Origin: Hyphomicrobiales bacterium
Lineage (GTDB): Bacteria; Pseudomonadota; Alphaproteobacteria; Rhizobiales; RI-29
Reading direction: 5' to 3'
Length of the DNA: 64,000 bases
Assembly (NCBI GenBank): GCA_016125495.1
Contig: WGLQ01000001.1
Span: 62,001-126,000 of the forward strand
A program made the position numbers and the translations under genes. Below, in pieces: positions 1 to 10,898 of this stretch. A model generated the notes under the pieces. It worked only from the letters and a program-made list of their open reading frames with translations, had not been told where the DNA came from and did not search any database. Numbering within the stretch: position 1 is the first letter of the stretch; every line of letters begins with the position of its first letter.

Positions 1-2
1 AA

Positions 3-71
3 GACATCGTATCGCGTACCGCGGCCATCATTGCGGCCAACAACAAGTCAAGCATGCGGGTGACGAACTGA
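3..71 (+). CDS. C-terminal fragment of an unidentified protein
   Basis: An open frame enters from the left edge and stops with TGA at 69-71. The last residues read DIVSRTAAIIAANNKSSMRV plus TN. Too little is present to name a family; it does not look like ribosomal protein S20, which often precedes dnaA in alphaproteobacteria. It could also be a chance frame. Confidence 0.3.
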   Translation, partial: DIVSRTAAIIAANNKSSMRVTN

Positions 72-528
72 CCCCTGGGGCGGATGCACGTTCCGGGGGA
101 TAGCGAAACTATGCCTGCCGAAAGCCCAGCGTTCGTGGCGGAACGTCGGCGACCGGCAAGCGGGGGGCCTTGAAATTGAGAGCTGCATCTGAAGCGTATG
201 GTTGTTCACTGCCGATCGCGGTCACTGATGACCAGATCGAGCATGTACGTTCCTCGTCTCTGACGTGGACGGTTGGTTGCTTGCGCCGGAACGGCGCGAT
301 CGTCGGCATGGCCTTGTCCGACACTGCGTGAGGCGCGTCGCGCGTGCGACGCCGGGCCGCGTTCCAATTGGCTCGAGTCTCGTTTCCTTCCATGCCCGGC
401 GTTCGGGTAGCGGGATTAATTTCCTTTGTAGCGTTGCGTGATGTTCGCCCTGAAGCGGCGGACGGGCATCATTGCGTTCGAGAACAACGGGGCGAATGCC
501 CCTTACCGGCAAGCAGGGGTGAACTGAA
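72..528. promoter_or_regulatory. Intergenic region upstream of dnaA
   Basis: This 457-bp stretch holds no convincing gene. It should carry the dnaA promoter and leader. I saw no TTATCCACA-type DnaA box and no long AT-rich unwinding element, so nothing here supports an origin by itself. A small hairpin, GGGGC-GAAT-GCCCC (489-502), lies just before the purine-rich ribosome binding site AGGGGTG that precedes the dnaA ATG. Confidence 0.5.
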
Positions 529-2136
529 ATGGCATCTGATTCGAAAACACCAGGCGAAGGGCTCCCGGACGACAAGGACCTCGGTCAGGCGGCGCCGTCC
601 GGTCGTGAGGAGACAGGAACGCCGATCGAGATCGACCGCATCCGCGCACCGCGCATCTCGCGGCCGGTTTCGGATGTCGCGGCCTCCTCGGGCGGCGACG
701 TCACCGGCGAGCCGTTCATGCGGGCGCTGGCCCGCATCAAGGCGGCGGTCGGGGACGAGAATTTCATCAGTTGGTTCGCGCAACTGCAGTTCGAGGGTCG
801 GACAGGCAGTGAGCTCGAATTGTCTCATGCCACACGCTTCCTCAAGAACTGGATCGAGCGGAACTACATGCGTCTGCTGCTCGATTGCTTTTCGGCCGAG
901 TACGAGGGCGTCAGGAGCGTATCGCTTTCCATCCGCGTGCCGGGCCGTGCGGTCAAGGTGCAGGCTCGGTCCGGCGACGACGAGCGGGACGACGAGCGCG
1001 GCACGTCGGCGCCCCGATCCCACGCCAGGACGAGCGCGCCCGTCGAGCATGCGGACCTGCCGAGCAGCCACACCGAGATCAACGGCTTCCACGGCTCGCC
1101 GCTCGACCCGCGCCTCACCTTCGACAGCTTCGTCGAGGGCGCCCCGAACCGGCTCGCGTTCGCCGCGGCCCGTCAGGTCGCCGAGACGTTGAAGGAGCAG
1201 CCGCTGCGCTACAATCCACTTTTCATCCATTCCAACGTCGGGCTCGGCAAGACGCACCTCTTGCATGCCATCGCCTGGGATGTGAAGCGGCGCTATCCGG
1301 GCGTACGGGCGCTCTATCTGACCGCCGAGCGCTTCCGCTACAGCTTCGTGGAGGCGCTTCGCAATCAGCGGGCAACGAGCTTCAAGGAAACGATCCGCAA
1401 CATCGAAATTCTCCTGATCGACGACATGGAGTTCTTGCAGGGCGAGCGCACGGAACTCGAATTCGACCACACCCTCAACGCCCTCCTCGACAGCGGGCGC
1501 CAGGTCGTGGTGGCTTCGGCGAATGCGCCGGGTCTCCTCGAGGGGCTCGATCCGCGCATGCGTTCGCGCCTCTCCGGCGGTTTGGTGACGGAACTCGGCA
1601 GCCTGGACTACGACCTGCGTTGCCGCGTCCTGCGGCGGCGCGCCACCGAGAAGCAGGCGGCCGACCCGACCTTCCAGCTCTCACGCGAGGTGATCGAATT
1701 CCTCGCCAGCGAACTGAACGAAAGCGCTCGCGAACTCGAGGGCGCCGTGACGCGGCTCTATGCCGCATGCCACCTGACGGGGCTGCCGATCAACGTCGAG
1801 ACCACGCGCGAGGCGATCCGCGACCTGATGCAGGGACCGGAACAGAAGCGCATCAAGATCGAGGACATCTTGAAGCTCGTGTCGCGACACTACGGGGTCA
1901 GCCGCACGGATATTTTGTCCCAACGCCGCCACCGCTCCGTGGTCCGGCCGCGCCAGGTGGCGATGTATCTCGCCAAGCAGCTCACCTCGCGATCCCTGCC
2001 CGAGATAGGCCGCAGGATCGGGCTGCGCGATCACACGACCGTGTTGCATGCCGTGCGCAAGATCGACGCGGAGATTAAAGTGGATATGCGCCTCAAGGAC
2101 GAGATCGACGAACTGAAGCGCTTCCTCAATTCATAA
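529..2136 (+). CDS. dnaA: Chromosomal replication initiator protein DnaA
   Basis: DnaA is the AAA+ ATPase that binds DnaA boxes and opens the origin for DnaB loading. Of the 535 residues, about 60 form a charged N-terminal extension. Domain I follows (about 62-140), then a variable linker, then the AAA+ core with a Walker A motif NVGLGKTH (about 236-243) and a Walker B motif ILLIDDM (about 294-300). The C-terminal domain IV carries the DNA-binding signature RDHTTVLHA. The region after Walker B (MEFLQGERTELEFDHTLNAL) departs from the usual IQFIAGKxxTQEEFFHTFNAL but keeps its pattern. The ATG follows AGGGGTG. dnaN, recF and gyrB follow on the same strand. Confidence 0.97.
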   Translation: MASDSKTPGEGLPDDKDLGQAAPSGREETGTPIEIDRIRAPRISRPVSDVAASSGGDVTGEPFMRALARIKAAVGDENFISWFAQLQFEGRTGSELELSHATRFLKNWIERNYMRLLLDCFSAEYEGVRSVSLSIRVPGRAVKVQARSGDDERDDERGTSAPRSHARTSAPVEHADLPSSHTEINGFHGSPLDPRLTFDSFVEGAPNRLAFAAARQVAETLKEQPLRYNPLFIHSNVGLGKTHLLHAIAWDVKRRYPGVRALYLTAERFRYSFVEALRNQRATSFKETIRNIEILLIDDMEFLQGERTELEFDHTLNALLDSGRQVVVASANAPGLLEGLDPRMRSRLSGGLVTELGSLDYDLRCRVLRRRATEKQAADPTFQLSREVIEFLASELNESARELEGAVTRLYAACHLTGLPINVETTREAIRDLMQGPEQKRIKIEDILKLVSRHYGVSRTDILSQRRHRSVVRPRQVAMYLAKQLTSRSLPEIGRRIGLRDHTTVLHAVRKIDAEIKVDMRLKDEIDELKRFLNS

Positions 2137-2438
2137 GCCCGGGACCTGTGGTCCGTCAATTCCGAGGGCTCCGGCACGGCGAATGGCCACCGGGGCCCTT
2201 ATTCTTTCGTGGGGCGCGCAGTCCGGCTCGAATGCCGAAAGTGACCGCTCCGCCACCGCCCTCGCCGCCCGCAGCCTTGAAAAATCGATGCGGGCAGTCC
2301 AATGTCCGCGTCCCCGGGCCTCGGGCAACCGATTCGTGCCGGCAGGTGGGCCTCGCACGTTCATACTTGTGGTGCGGCCGTGTCGGGGCCCTTAGGTTGC
2401 GAAGGCCGCGAGGCACAGCGAAGGCGAGGTCAGGCGCC

Positions 2439-3557
2439 ATGCGACTGCACATCGAAAGGGGCGACCTACTGCGCGCCCTGTCCCACGTGGCCAGCGTCGT
2501 CGAACGGCGCACCACGCTGCCGATTCTGTCGAATGTCCTTCTCGTGGCCGGTGATTCGGTGCTGGAGCTGAAGGGCACGGACCTCGAACGTGAGGTGGTC
2601 GAAAGCGTTCCGGCAACCGTTTCGCGGCCCGGCGCAACCACCGTTGCCGCGCATCTGCTCTACGATATCGTGCGCAAGCTGCCGGACGGCAGCCAGGTCG
2701 AACTTGCGACCGAGGGCGACGAACAGCGCCTCGCCGTCATGACGCGCCAGGCCCGTTTCCACCTTCCGATGCTCAGCGCCGACGAATTCCCCGATCTGAC
2801 GGCCGGCGAGTTGCCGCACCGTTTCGAGATCGATGCTCGGGACCTCAAGCGGCTGATCGAGAAGGCGCGCTTTGCGATCTCGACGGAGGAGACCCGCTAC
2901 TACCTGACGGGAATCTATCTCCACGTCGCCGACCCGACGGGCAAGCCGATGCTCCGGGCCGTTGCAACCGACGGCCACCGCCTCGCGCGCGTCGAGTTCG
3001 ACTGCCCGTCCGGTGCCGAGGGGATGCCGGGCGTCATTGTACCGCGCAAGACCGTCAACGAGCTTCACCGGCTCATCGAGGATCAGAACGCCCCCGTCGA
3101 CGTGGCGCTATCCGACAGCCGGATCCAGTTCGCCTGCGCCAACGTGATCATGACCTCGAAGCTGATCGAAGGCACGTTCCCAGACTACAACCGCGTCATC
3201 CCGCAATCGAACGACAAGCAGATGATCGTCGAAACCGGCGAGTTCGCGACCGCCGTCGATCGTGTGTCGACCGTCTCGACCGACCGGGGTCGGGCCGTCA
3301 AACTGGCACTGGGTGCCGGTCGGCTGACCCTTTCCGTCTACAATCCCGACGGCGGCAGCGCGACCGAGGAAATCGAGGTCAACTACTCCGCCGAACCGCT
3401 GGAGATCGGTTTCAACGCCCGATATCTGCTCGATATCGCCAGCCAGCTCGATAGCGGCGAAGCCGAGTTCATGCTCGCGGACCCCGGCTCGCCGACCACG
3501 ATCCGCGACCACGGCGATGCTTCGGCGATCTACGTGCTGATGCCGATGCGTGTCTGA
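2439..3557 (+). CDS. dnaN: DNA polymerase III sliding clamp (beta subunit)
   Basis: The beta clamp is a ring-shaped dimer that tethers polymerase III to DNA. From the ATG at 2439 the protein is 372 residues, the normal family length, and starts MRLHIERGDLL. Three clamp folds run through to the typical C-terminal end VLMPMRV. The frame stays open upstream to 2148, but that extension is Pro/Arg-rich and unlike any clamp, so the internal ATG was chosen. A 302-bp gap separates it from dnaA. Its TGA overlaps the GTG start of recF, implying translational coupling. Confidence 0.97.
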   Translation: MRLHIERGDLLRALSHVASVVERRTTLPILSNVLLVAGDSVLELKGTDLEREVVESVPATVSRPGATTVAAHLLYDIVRKLPDGSQVELATEGDEQRLAVMTRQARFHLPMLSADEFPDLTAGELPHRFEIDARDLKRLIEKARFAISTEETRYYLTGIYLHVADPTGKPMLRAVATDGHRLARVEFDCPSGAEGMPGVIVPRKTVNELHRLIEDQNAPVDVALSDSRIQFACANVIMTSKLIEGTFPDYNRVIPQSNDKQMIVETGEFATAVDRVSTVSTDRGRAVKLALGAGRLTLSVYNPDGGSATEEIEVNYSAEPLEIGFNARYLLDIASQLDSGEAEFMLADPGSPTTIRDHGDASAIYVLMPMRV

Positions 3558-4752
3558 GCAGCCGACAACCGCAGGGGAAGCCGTTCGGTCGGGTGGTTCG
3601 CCCGATGCGCCGGTCACGTGGATCGCCACGCTGAGCCTCTTCGATTTCCGCAATTACGCGGACCTTCGCCTGACTCTCGGGCCACGTCCGGTGGTTCTCT
3701 ACGGCGCCAACGGCTCGGGCAAGACCAATCTGCTGGAAGCGGTGTCCCTGCTCGCGCCCGGCCAGGGCATGCGGCGCTCGAATTACGCGGATCTTGCCCG
3801 TTCGGGCGGCGGCGGTGGCTGGGCGATTGCCGCCGACGTCGTAACGCCGCGCGCGACCATTCATATCGGCACCGGCATCGAATCGTCCGCAACGGCCGGC
3901 GGGCGCGCGGTCCGCATCGACCATCGCGCCCAAAAGGGCTCGGGCGCCCTTGCCGACCATCTCGAGATGGTCTGGCTCGTGCCTGCGATGGATGGCCTCT
4001 TCACCGGCCCCGCCAGCGAGCGACGACGGTTCCTCGATCGGCTGGTCCTCTGCCTCGAGCCGGGCTCGCGCGCCGCCGCCGCCGCGTTCGAACGCGCCAT
4101 GCGCCAGCGCAACCGCCTGCTCGAGGACGAGCGTGCCCCCGCCTTCCAATTCGCCGGCCTGGAACAGCAGATGGCGGCCGCCGGAGCTGCGATCGCCATC
4201 GCTCGCGCCGCCACCGTGAAAGCCTTGACCGGGACCATCTCCCGACGCCGGCTCGCAAATCCCCTGTCTGCCTTTCCCTGGGCCCGAATGACCCTCGAGG
4301 GCCCGCTCGAGGAGCTTGCGGCGCGCGACTGCCCACCCTTCGAGATCGAAGCCCGCTACCGCGAGCGCCTCGCCGAGATGCGGCCGGGCGATCGTGCTGC
4401 GGGGCGAACCCGGTTCGGCCCCCACCGCAGCGATCTGCACGTCGTGCACGGCCCCAAGGACCAGCCTGCCCGACTGTGCTCGACCGGCGAGCAGAAGGCC
4501 CTGCTGGTGAATCTCGTGCTGGGCCACGCCGAACTGGTGCGCGCGAGCCCCAAGGGGACGGCGCCGGTGCTGCTCCTCGACGAAATCGCGGCCCATCTGG
4601 ACGAGGCCCGCCGAGGGGCGCTCTTCGAGGAGCTGCTCCGCCTCGGCACCCAGGCATGGATGACGGGGACCGACCGTGGCCCCTTCCATCGCCTCGAGGG
4701 AGCGGCCGATTTCCTGCTCGTCGAAGACGGTCGCGCAAGGCCGGTTCCCTGA
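3550..4752 (+). CDS. recF: DNA replication and repair protein RecF
   Basis: RecF is an SMC-like ATPase that loads RecA at single-strand gaps with RecO and RecR. The 400-residue protein has the N-terminal LFDFRNYADLRL pattern, Walker A GANGSGKTN (about 52-60), the ABC signature region STGEQKALL, and a C-terminal Walker B LLLDEIAAHLD. The start is a GTG at 3550 overlapping the dnaN stop by 8 bp. An alanine/arginine-rich N-terminal extension of about 25 residues precedes the usual RecF start. Order dnaA-dnaN-recF-gyrB is conserved. Confidence 0.95.
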   Translation: MSEQPTTAGEAVRSGGSPDAPVTWIATLSLFDFRNYADLRLTLGPRPVVLYGANGSGKTNLLEAVSLLAPGQGMRRSNYADLARSGGGGGWAIAADVVTPRATIHIGTGIESSATAGGRAVRIDHRAQKGSGALADHLEMVWLVPAMDGLFTGPASERRRFLDRLVLCLEPGSRAAAAAFERAMRQRNRLLEDERAPAFQFAGLEQQMAAAGAAIAIARAATVKALTGTISRRRLANPLSAFPWARMTLEGPLEELAARDCPPFEIEARYRERLAEMRPGDRAAGRTRFGPHRSDLHVVHGPKDQPARLCSTGEQKALLVNLVLGHAELVRASPKGTAPVLLLDEIAAHLDEARRGALFEELLRLGTQAWMTGTDRGPFHRLEGAADFLLVEDGRARPVP

Positions 4753-7839
<3,087 letters not shown>

Positions 7840-7862
7840 CCGGCGCACGCAGGGTGCGCCGG
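7840..7862. terminator. Hairpin between convergent gyrB and transporter genes
   Basis: Perfect 9-bp stem CCGGCGCAC (7840-7848) and GTGCGCCGG (7854-7862) with a 5-base loop, starting directly after the gyrB TGA. There is no T-tract. Its place between two convergent genes suggests a bidirectional transcript end. Confidence 0.5.
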
Positions 7863-7866
7863 CCCG

Positions 7867-8793
7867 CTATCGCCGTTGCCTCGGGACCCGCCACGCCATG
7901 ACGCGGAGCGGAATTCGCCCGTCGATGAAAAGCAGCCCGAGCGCGATCACAAGCGCGCCGGCGATCTGGCGCTCGCGGATCGGCTCGTCGAGGAAAGCGA
8001 TCCCGAGCGCCAGCGCCGAGACCGGGATGAGCAGTGTCACGAGCATCGCGTTGCTGGCGCCCGCCCGCCCTATGATGCGAAAGAACACCACGTAGGCCGC
8101 GGCGGTGCCGAATACGGCGAGCGCCAGGAGGGAAAGCAGCGTCGCAGTCCCCGGCATCGCGAGCGCCCACGGACGATCGACGAAGCAAGCGACGATCGCG
8201 ATGATGACGCTCGAGGAAATGAGCTGGCACGTCGCGGACTTGAGCGGGGGGACACCGCCGAGGTTCCGCCTCGCCCAGAGGCCGGCGAACCCGTAGCTCG
8301 CCGCGCCGGCAAGGCATAGGAGGATGCCGACGAACTCGGCGTTCTCGAAGTTCGCGGAAAATCCCTTGAGCACCGCGACCCCGACCAAACCGAGCAGAAC
8401 CCCGCAGACGCGCAGTCCCGTGAGCCGCTCCTCGGCGAACGCCGCCATCACCAACACCGTGAAGAGGGGCGTCGTCGCATTGACGATCGAGGCTAGCCCC
8501 GAGGGGATATAGGTCTGACCGGCGAAGATCAGCGAGAAGGGGAGAACATTGTTGAGCAGTCCCATACCGACGAAGGGGCGCCATCCCGAAACGCTGGTCG
8601 GCAGCCGGTGCCCGAGCAGCCAGAAGACCGGGAGCAGGGTCAGGCCGGCGAAGAAGACGCGCGCGAGCACCACGGTGAGTGGCGGCAGCTCTCGCACCGC
8701 GATCCCGGAAAAGAAGAAGGCGCCACCCCAGAGCACCGAGAGGAGGACCAGCAGCGCCCAGTCCTGTCCGTCCATCGTCCGAGCCGCCTGCAT
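7867..8793 (-). CDS. EamA/DMT-family transporter
   Basis: An inner-membrane protein of 308 residues with about ten hydrophobic segments arranged as two EamA repeats, each of about 140 residues. The first begins WALLVLLSVLWGGAFFFSGI and the second near GILLCLAGAASYGFAGLWAR. Such proteins are drug/metabolite exporters; the substrate cannot be read from sequence. ATG 8793 was preferred because GGGGGA sits five bases upstream; the frame stays open to 8826 and a later ATG lies at 8775. Convergent with gyrB and not in an obvious operon. Confidence 0.85.
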   Translation of the reverse strand: MQAARTMDGQDWALLVLLSVLWGGAFFFSGIAVRELPPLTVVLARVFFAGLTLLPVFWLLGHRLPTSVSGWRPFVGMGLLNNVLPFSLIFAGQTYIPSGLASIVNATTPLFTVLVMAAFAEERLTGLRVCGVLLGLVGVAVLKGFSANFENAEFVGILLCLAGAASYGFAGLWARRNLGGVPPLKSATCQLISSSVIIAIVACFVDRPWALAMPGTATLLSLLALAVFGTAAAYVVFFRIIGRAGASNAMLVTLLIPVSALALGIAFLDEPIRERQIAGALVIALGLLFIDGRIPLRVMAWRVPRQRR

Positions 8794-8951
8794 GCCGTCC
8801 CCCGAGCCCTGACCCGGCCCGACCATGTCCGCTCTACGGCACCGCCTCCACCCGATTCATGCGCGAGATGGCGACACCCCGCGAGCGCAGGGGAGACCAC
8901 AGCGGCGCACTGCACTGAACGGGCCGCCCTCGGGGCAGGTTCGGAACGCAT

Positions 8952-9335
8952 TCAAAAGAGGACTTTGTCCTTGCGAACGCAGGTAAATACGGAAACACTC
9001 GTGTCGGTCTTGGCCTTGCCATCGCATCGCAAGTCCGCCTCGCCGGAGACACGGGACACGGTCCACTCGCAGGATTCGTGGTTCACGTTTCTGAAGCGGA
9101 AGGCGACCGACCCACTCGTAACGTCGCCAGTTATGCGGCTGCCATCGTAGCGGATGCGCCCGAGCCACGGGCTGAATCCGATCACAACCGACGCGCCGAA
9201 TTCCGACCTGCACTCGACGATGACCGACGGATCGACCGCCTCCCACCAGGAGTCGGGCCATTCGGTCACGAGAAGGACACAAGAGATTAAATAAAGGAAG
9301 ATTATTCCGCCAACGTTCAACACCGGGCGTTCCAT
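8952..9335 (-). CDS. Hypothetical membrane-anchored protein
   Basis: A 127-residue protein I do not recognise. Residues 8-25 (NVGGIIFLYLISCVLLVT) form one hydrophobic segment, either a signal anchor or an uncleaved signal. The rest is a soluble domain with paired cysteines (VECRSEF, ESCEWTV, LRCDGK, FTCVR), which suits a periplasmic disulfide-containing domain. The start at 9335 is set by a strong GAGGGA six bases upstream; the frame is open further to 9590 but without support. Base composition is lower in G+C than the neighbours, a hint of acquisition. Function unknown. Confidence 0.6.
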   Translation of the reverse strand: MERPVLNVGGIIFLYLISCVLLVTEWPDSWWEAVDPSVIVECRSEFGASVVIGFSPWLGRIRYDGSRITGDVTSGSVAFRFRNVNHESCEWTVSRVSGEADLRCDGKAKTDTSVSVFTCVRKDKVLF

Positions 9336-9594
9336 GAAATATCCCTCGAAACCGAAAATTACGGCCGGCGCGACCACCCCGGACCTTCGGCACCAGCATT
9401 GCGCGAACGCTGGGAATCGCACTTCGAATATATTGGGAGTATAATCGGAAATTCTATGATCAGCAAGAGTTTTCGTGTTCTTCTCCCCCTCCAACGTGAG
9501 CTGGAAATCCGCGTTCGCAACGCCTTCCTTCGCCGCTGAACGGGACACCTGAATCGAGGACGCCGGACCCGATTGACCCACAGCGCCCACCCCG

Positions 9595-10128
9595 TCACGG
9601 ACCCCAGAGCTCGGCCCGCCGCCAGGGCGCCGGCACGATCAGCCGGCCGGTACGGCGGGGCCTCGTACCACCGCCGGGCGTCACCGACTGCCAGGCCTCG
9701 CGCCACTCATCGGGGAGCGGATAGGCAGGCTCGACGTCCTCCTCGGGGCGAAAGCCGTAGCGGCCGTAGTAGGCCGGGTCGCCGAGCACGAGGACGAGCC
9801 CCATCCCTGCGCCCGCCGCGTATCGGAACAACTCCTCGACGAGCGCCATCCCGAGGCCCTTGCGTTGCAGGGCCGGTGCCACCGCGAACGGCCCGAGCAG
9901 ACCGATCGGACCGCCACCATCCGTCGCCGCGCAGCGCGAGAGCGCGACGTGCCCGACCACCGCGCCCGCGCGCCGCGCAACGAACGAGACGACATCCGCC
10001 GGAGCCTTGAGCAACTCGCGGATCAATCCGGTGAGATCCTCGTCGGGAAACGCGTCGCGGTAGAGATCGACCAGTGCCTCGGCGTCCTGTGCCTCACCCT
10101 TTGTGATCACACACCCTTCGATGTTCAT
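9595..10128 (-). CDS. GNAT-family N-acetyltransferase
   Basis: A predicted acetyl-CoA-dependent acetyltransferase of 177 residues, YhbS-like. The GNAT core is visible: motif A VAPALQRKGLGMALVEELF for acetyl-CoA binding, preceded by the beta strands GAVVGHVALSR and PIGLLGPFAV, and followed by GDPAYYGRYGF, typical of the YhbS group. The start at 10128 follows AAGGTGGG. The acceptor substrate is unknown; it may be a small molecule or a protein N terminus. Stands alone, divergent from the next gene. Confidence 0.8.
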   Translation of the reverse strand: MNIEGCVITKGEAQDAEALVDLYRDAFPDEDLTGLIRELLKAPADVVSFVARRAGAVVGHVALSRCAATDGGGPIGLLGPFAVAPALQRKGLGMALVEELFRYAAGAGMGLVLVLGDPAYYGRYGFRPEEDVEPAYPLPDEWREAWQSVTPGGGTRPRRTGRLIVPAPWRRAELWGP

Positions 10129-10262
10129 CGGGCCCACCTTCGATTCGATACCGCGACCCGGCGCGCCGCGGCACCTTGCTGCATGGCAATTCGACTTGTA
10201 GAACGAACTGGCAAACATGTCGCCCGGCCGGGTGCCGCGGTGAACGCGAGGGGGAGAGCGTT

Positions 10263-10757
10263 ATGATGGCCGGCTTGATCAGGGCGCTGTTGACGATCTT
10301 CCTGTCGTTGATCCTCGGCATCATCGCGATCGCTCTTTGCGCCTACTATTTTCCCGAGACGCTGGAGTCGATCCAAATCTGGGCGAGCTACCGCAAGGAC
10401 GACATCCTCTATTCCCTCACCAACCACTTCGGCACGACGCCCCGGGTCAACGTCTGGTTGCGCTTCCTGCTGCAGGAGCAGAGCCTCGTCTTCATGGCGT
10501 TCGTCGTCGTCGCGCGTATCATCGTCTTCAGCGCGCTGACATTCGTTGGCTGGCTGTTCTCGAGTGCACTTTCGGTCGAGCAGCAATACGAAGAGAGCGA
10601 AGCCATGCGCGAGGCTCGCGAGCATCTGGCCGCCGAGCGCCGCTCGATCGCCGCCGAGCGCGAGCGCCTCGAGGCCGAGCGCAAGGAGCTCCTCGCCCAG
10701 CGTCGCGCCGATGCCGCTGGTGGAGCCGCCGCCGGCTCACTCGGCAAGCTCGGTTGA
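10263..10757 (+). CDS. Membrane protein with C-terminal coiled coil, function unknown
   Basis: A 164-residue protein. Residues 1-28 and about 74-100 are hydrophobic (LLTIFLSLILGIIAIALCAY; LVFMAFVVVARIIVFSALTF), giving two membrane spans joined by a ~45-residue loop. From about residue 105 a highly charged helix rich in Glu, Arg and Ala repeats (EAREHLAAERRSIAAERERL) predicts a coiled coil in the cytoplasm, then a Gly/Ala tail. The start follows GAGGGGGAG; ATG 10263 and ATG 10266 are both possible. I do not recognise a family. Confidence 0.65.
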   Translation: MMAGLIRALLTIFLSLILGIIAIALCAYYFPETLESIQIWASYRKDDILYSLTNHFGTTPRVNVWLRFLLQEQSLVFMAFVVVARIIVFSALTFVGWLFSSALSVEQQYEESEAMREAREHLAAERRSIAAERERLEAERKELLAQRRADAAGGAAAGSLGKLG

Positions 10758-10838
10758 CGGCATCCGAGTTTCATGAACCGCCGACGATGACCTGTGGCGG
10801 GACTAAACTTCAGTTTTTGTAAAGGCTGATCAGCAAGG

Positions 10839-10860
10839 ATGCTGCCTCAGGCGGCAGCAT
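10839..10860. repeat. Inverted repeat upstream of the penicillin-binding protein gene
   Basis: ATGCTGCC (10839-10846) and GGCAGCAT (10853-10860) form an 8-bp stem with a 6-base loop, about 40 bp before the chosen start of the next gene. With no T-tract it is as likely a leader structure or operator as a terminator of the preceding gene. Confidence 0.4.
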
Positions 10861-10898
10861 TCTGTCGCCCGCAGAATAACAGCATCTGCGTGAGTGAC

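Noticed and set aside
72-528. Chromosomal origin upstream of dnaA
   Set aside because: No DnaA-box cluster or AT-rich unwinding element was seen; in many alphaproteobacteria the origin is elsewhere.
109-575. Two overlapping minus-strand frames upstream of dnaA
   Set aside because: Low-complexity translations overlapping each other and the dnaA start; no ribosome binding sites or motifs.
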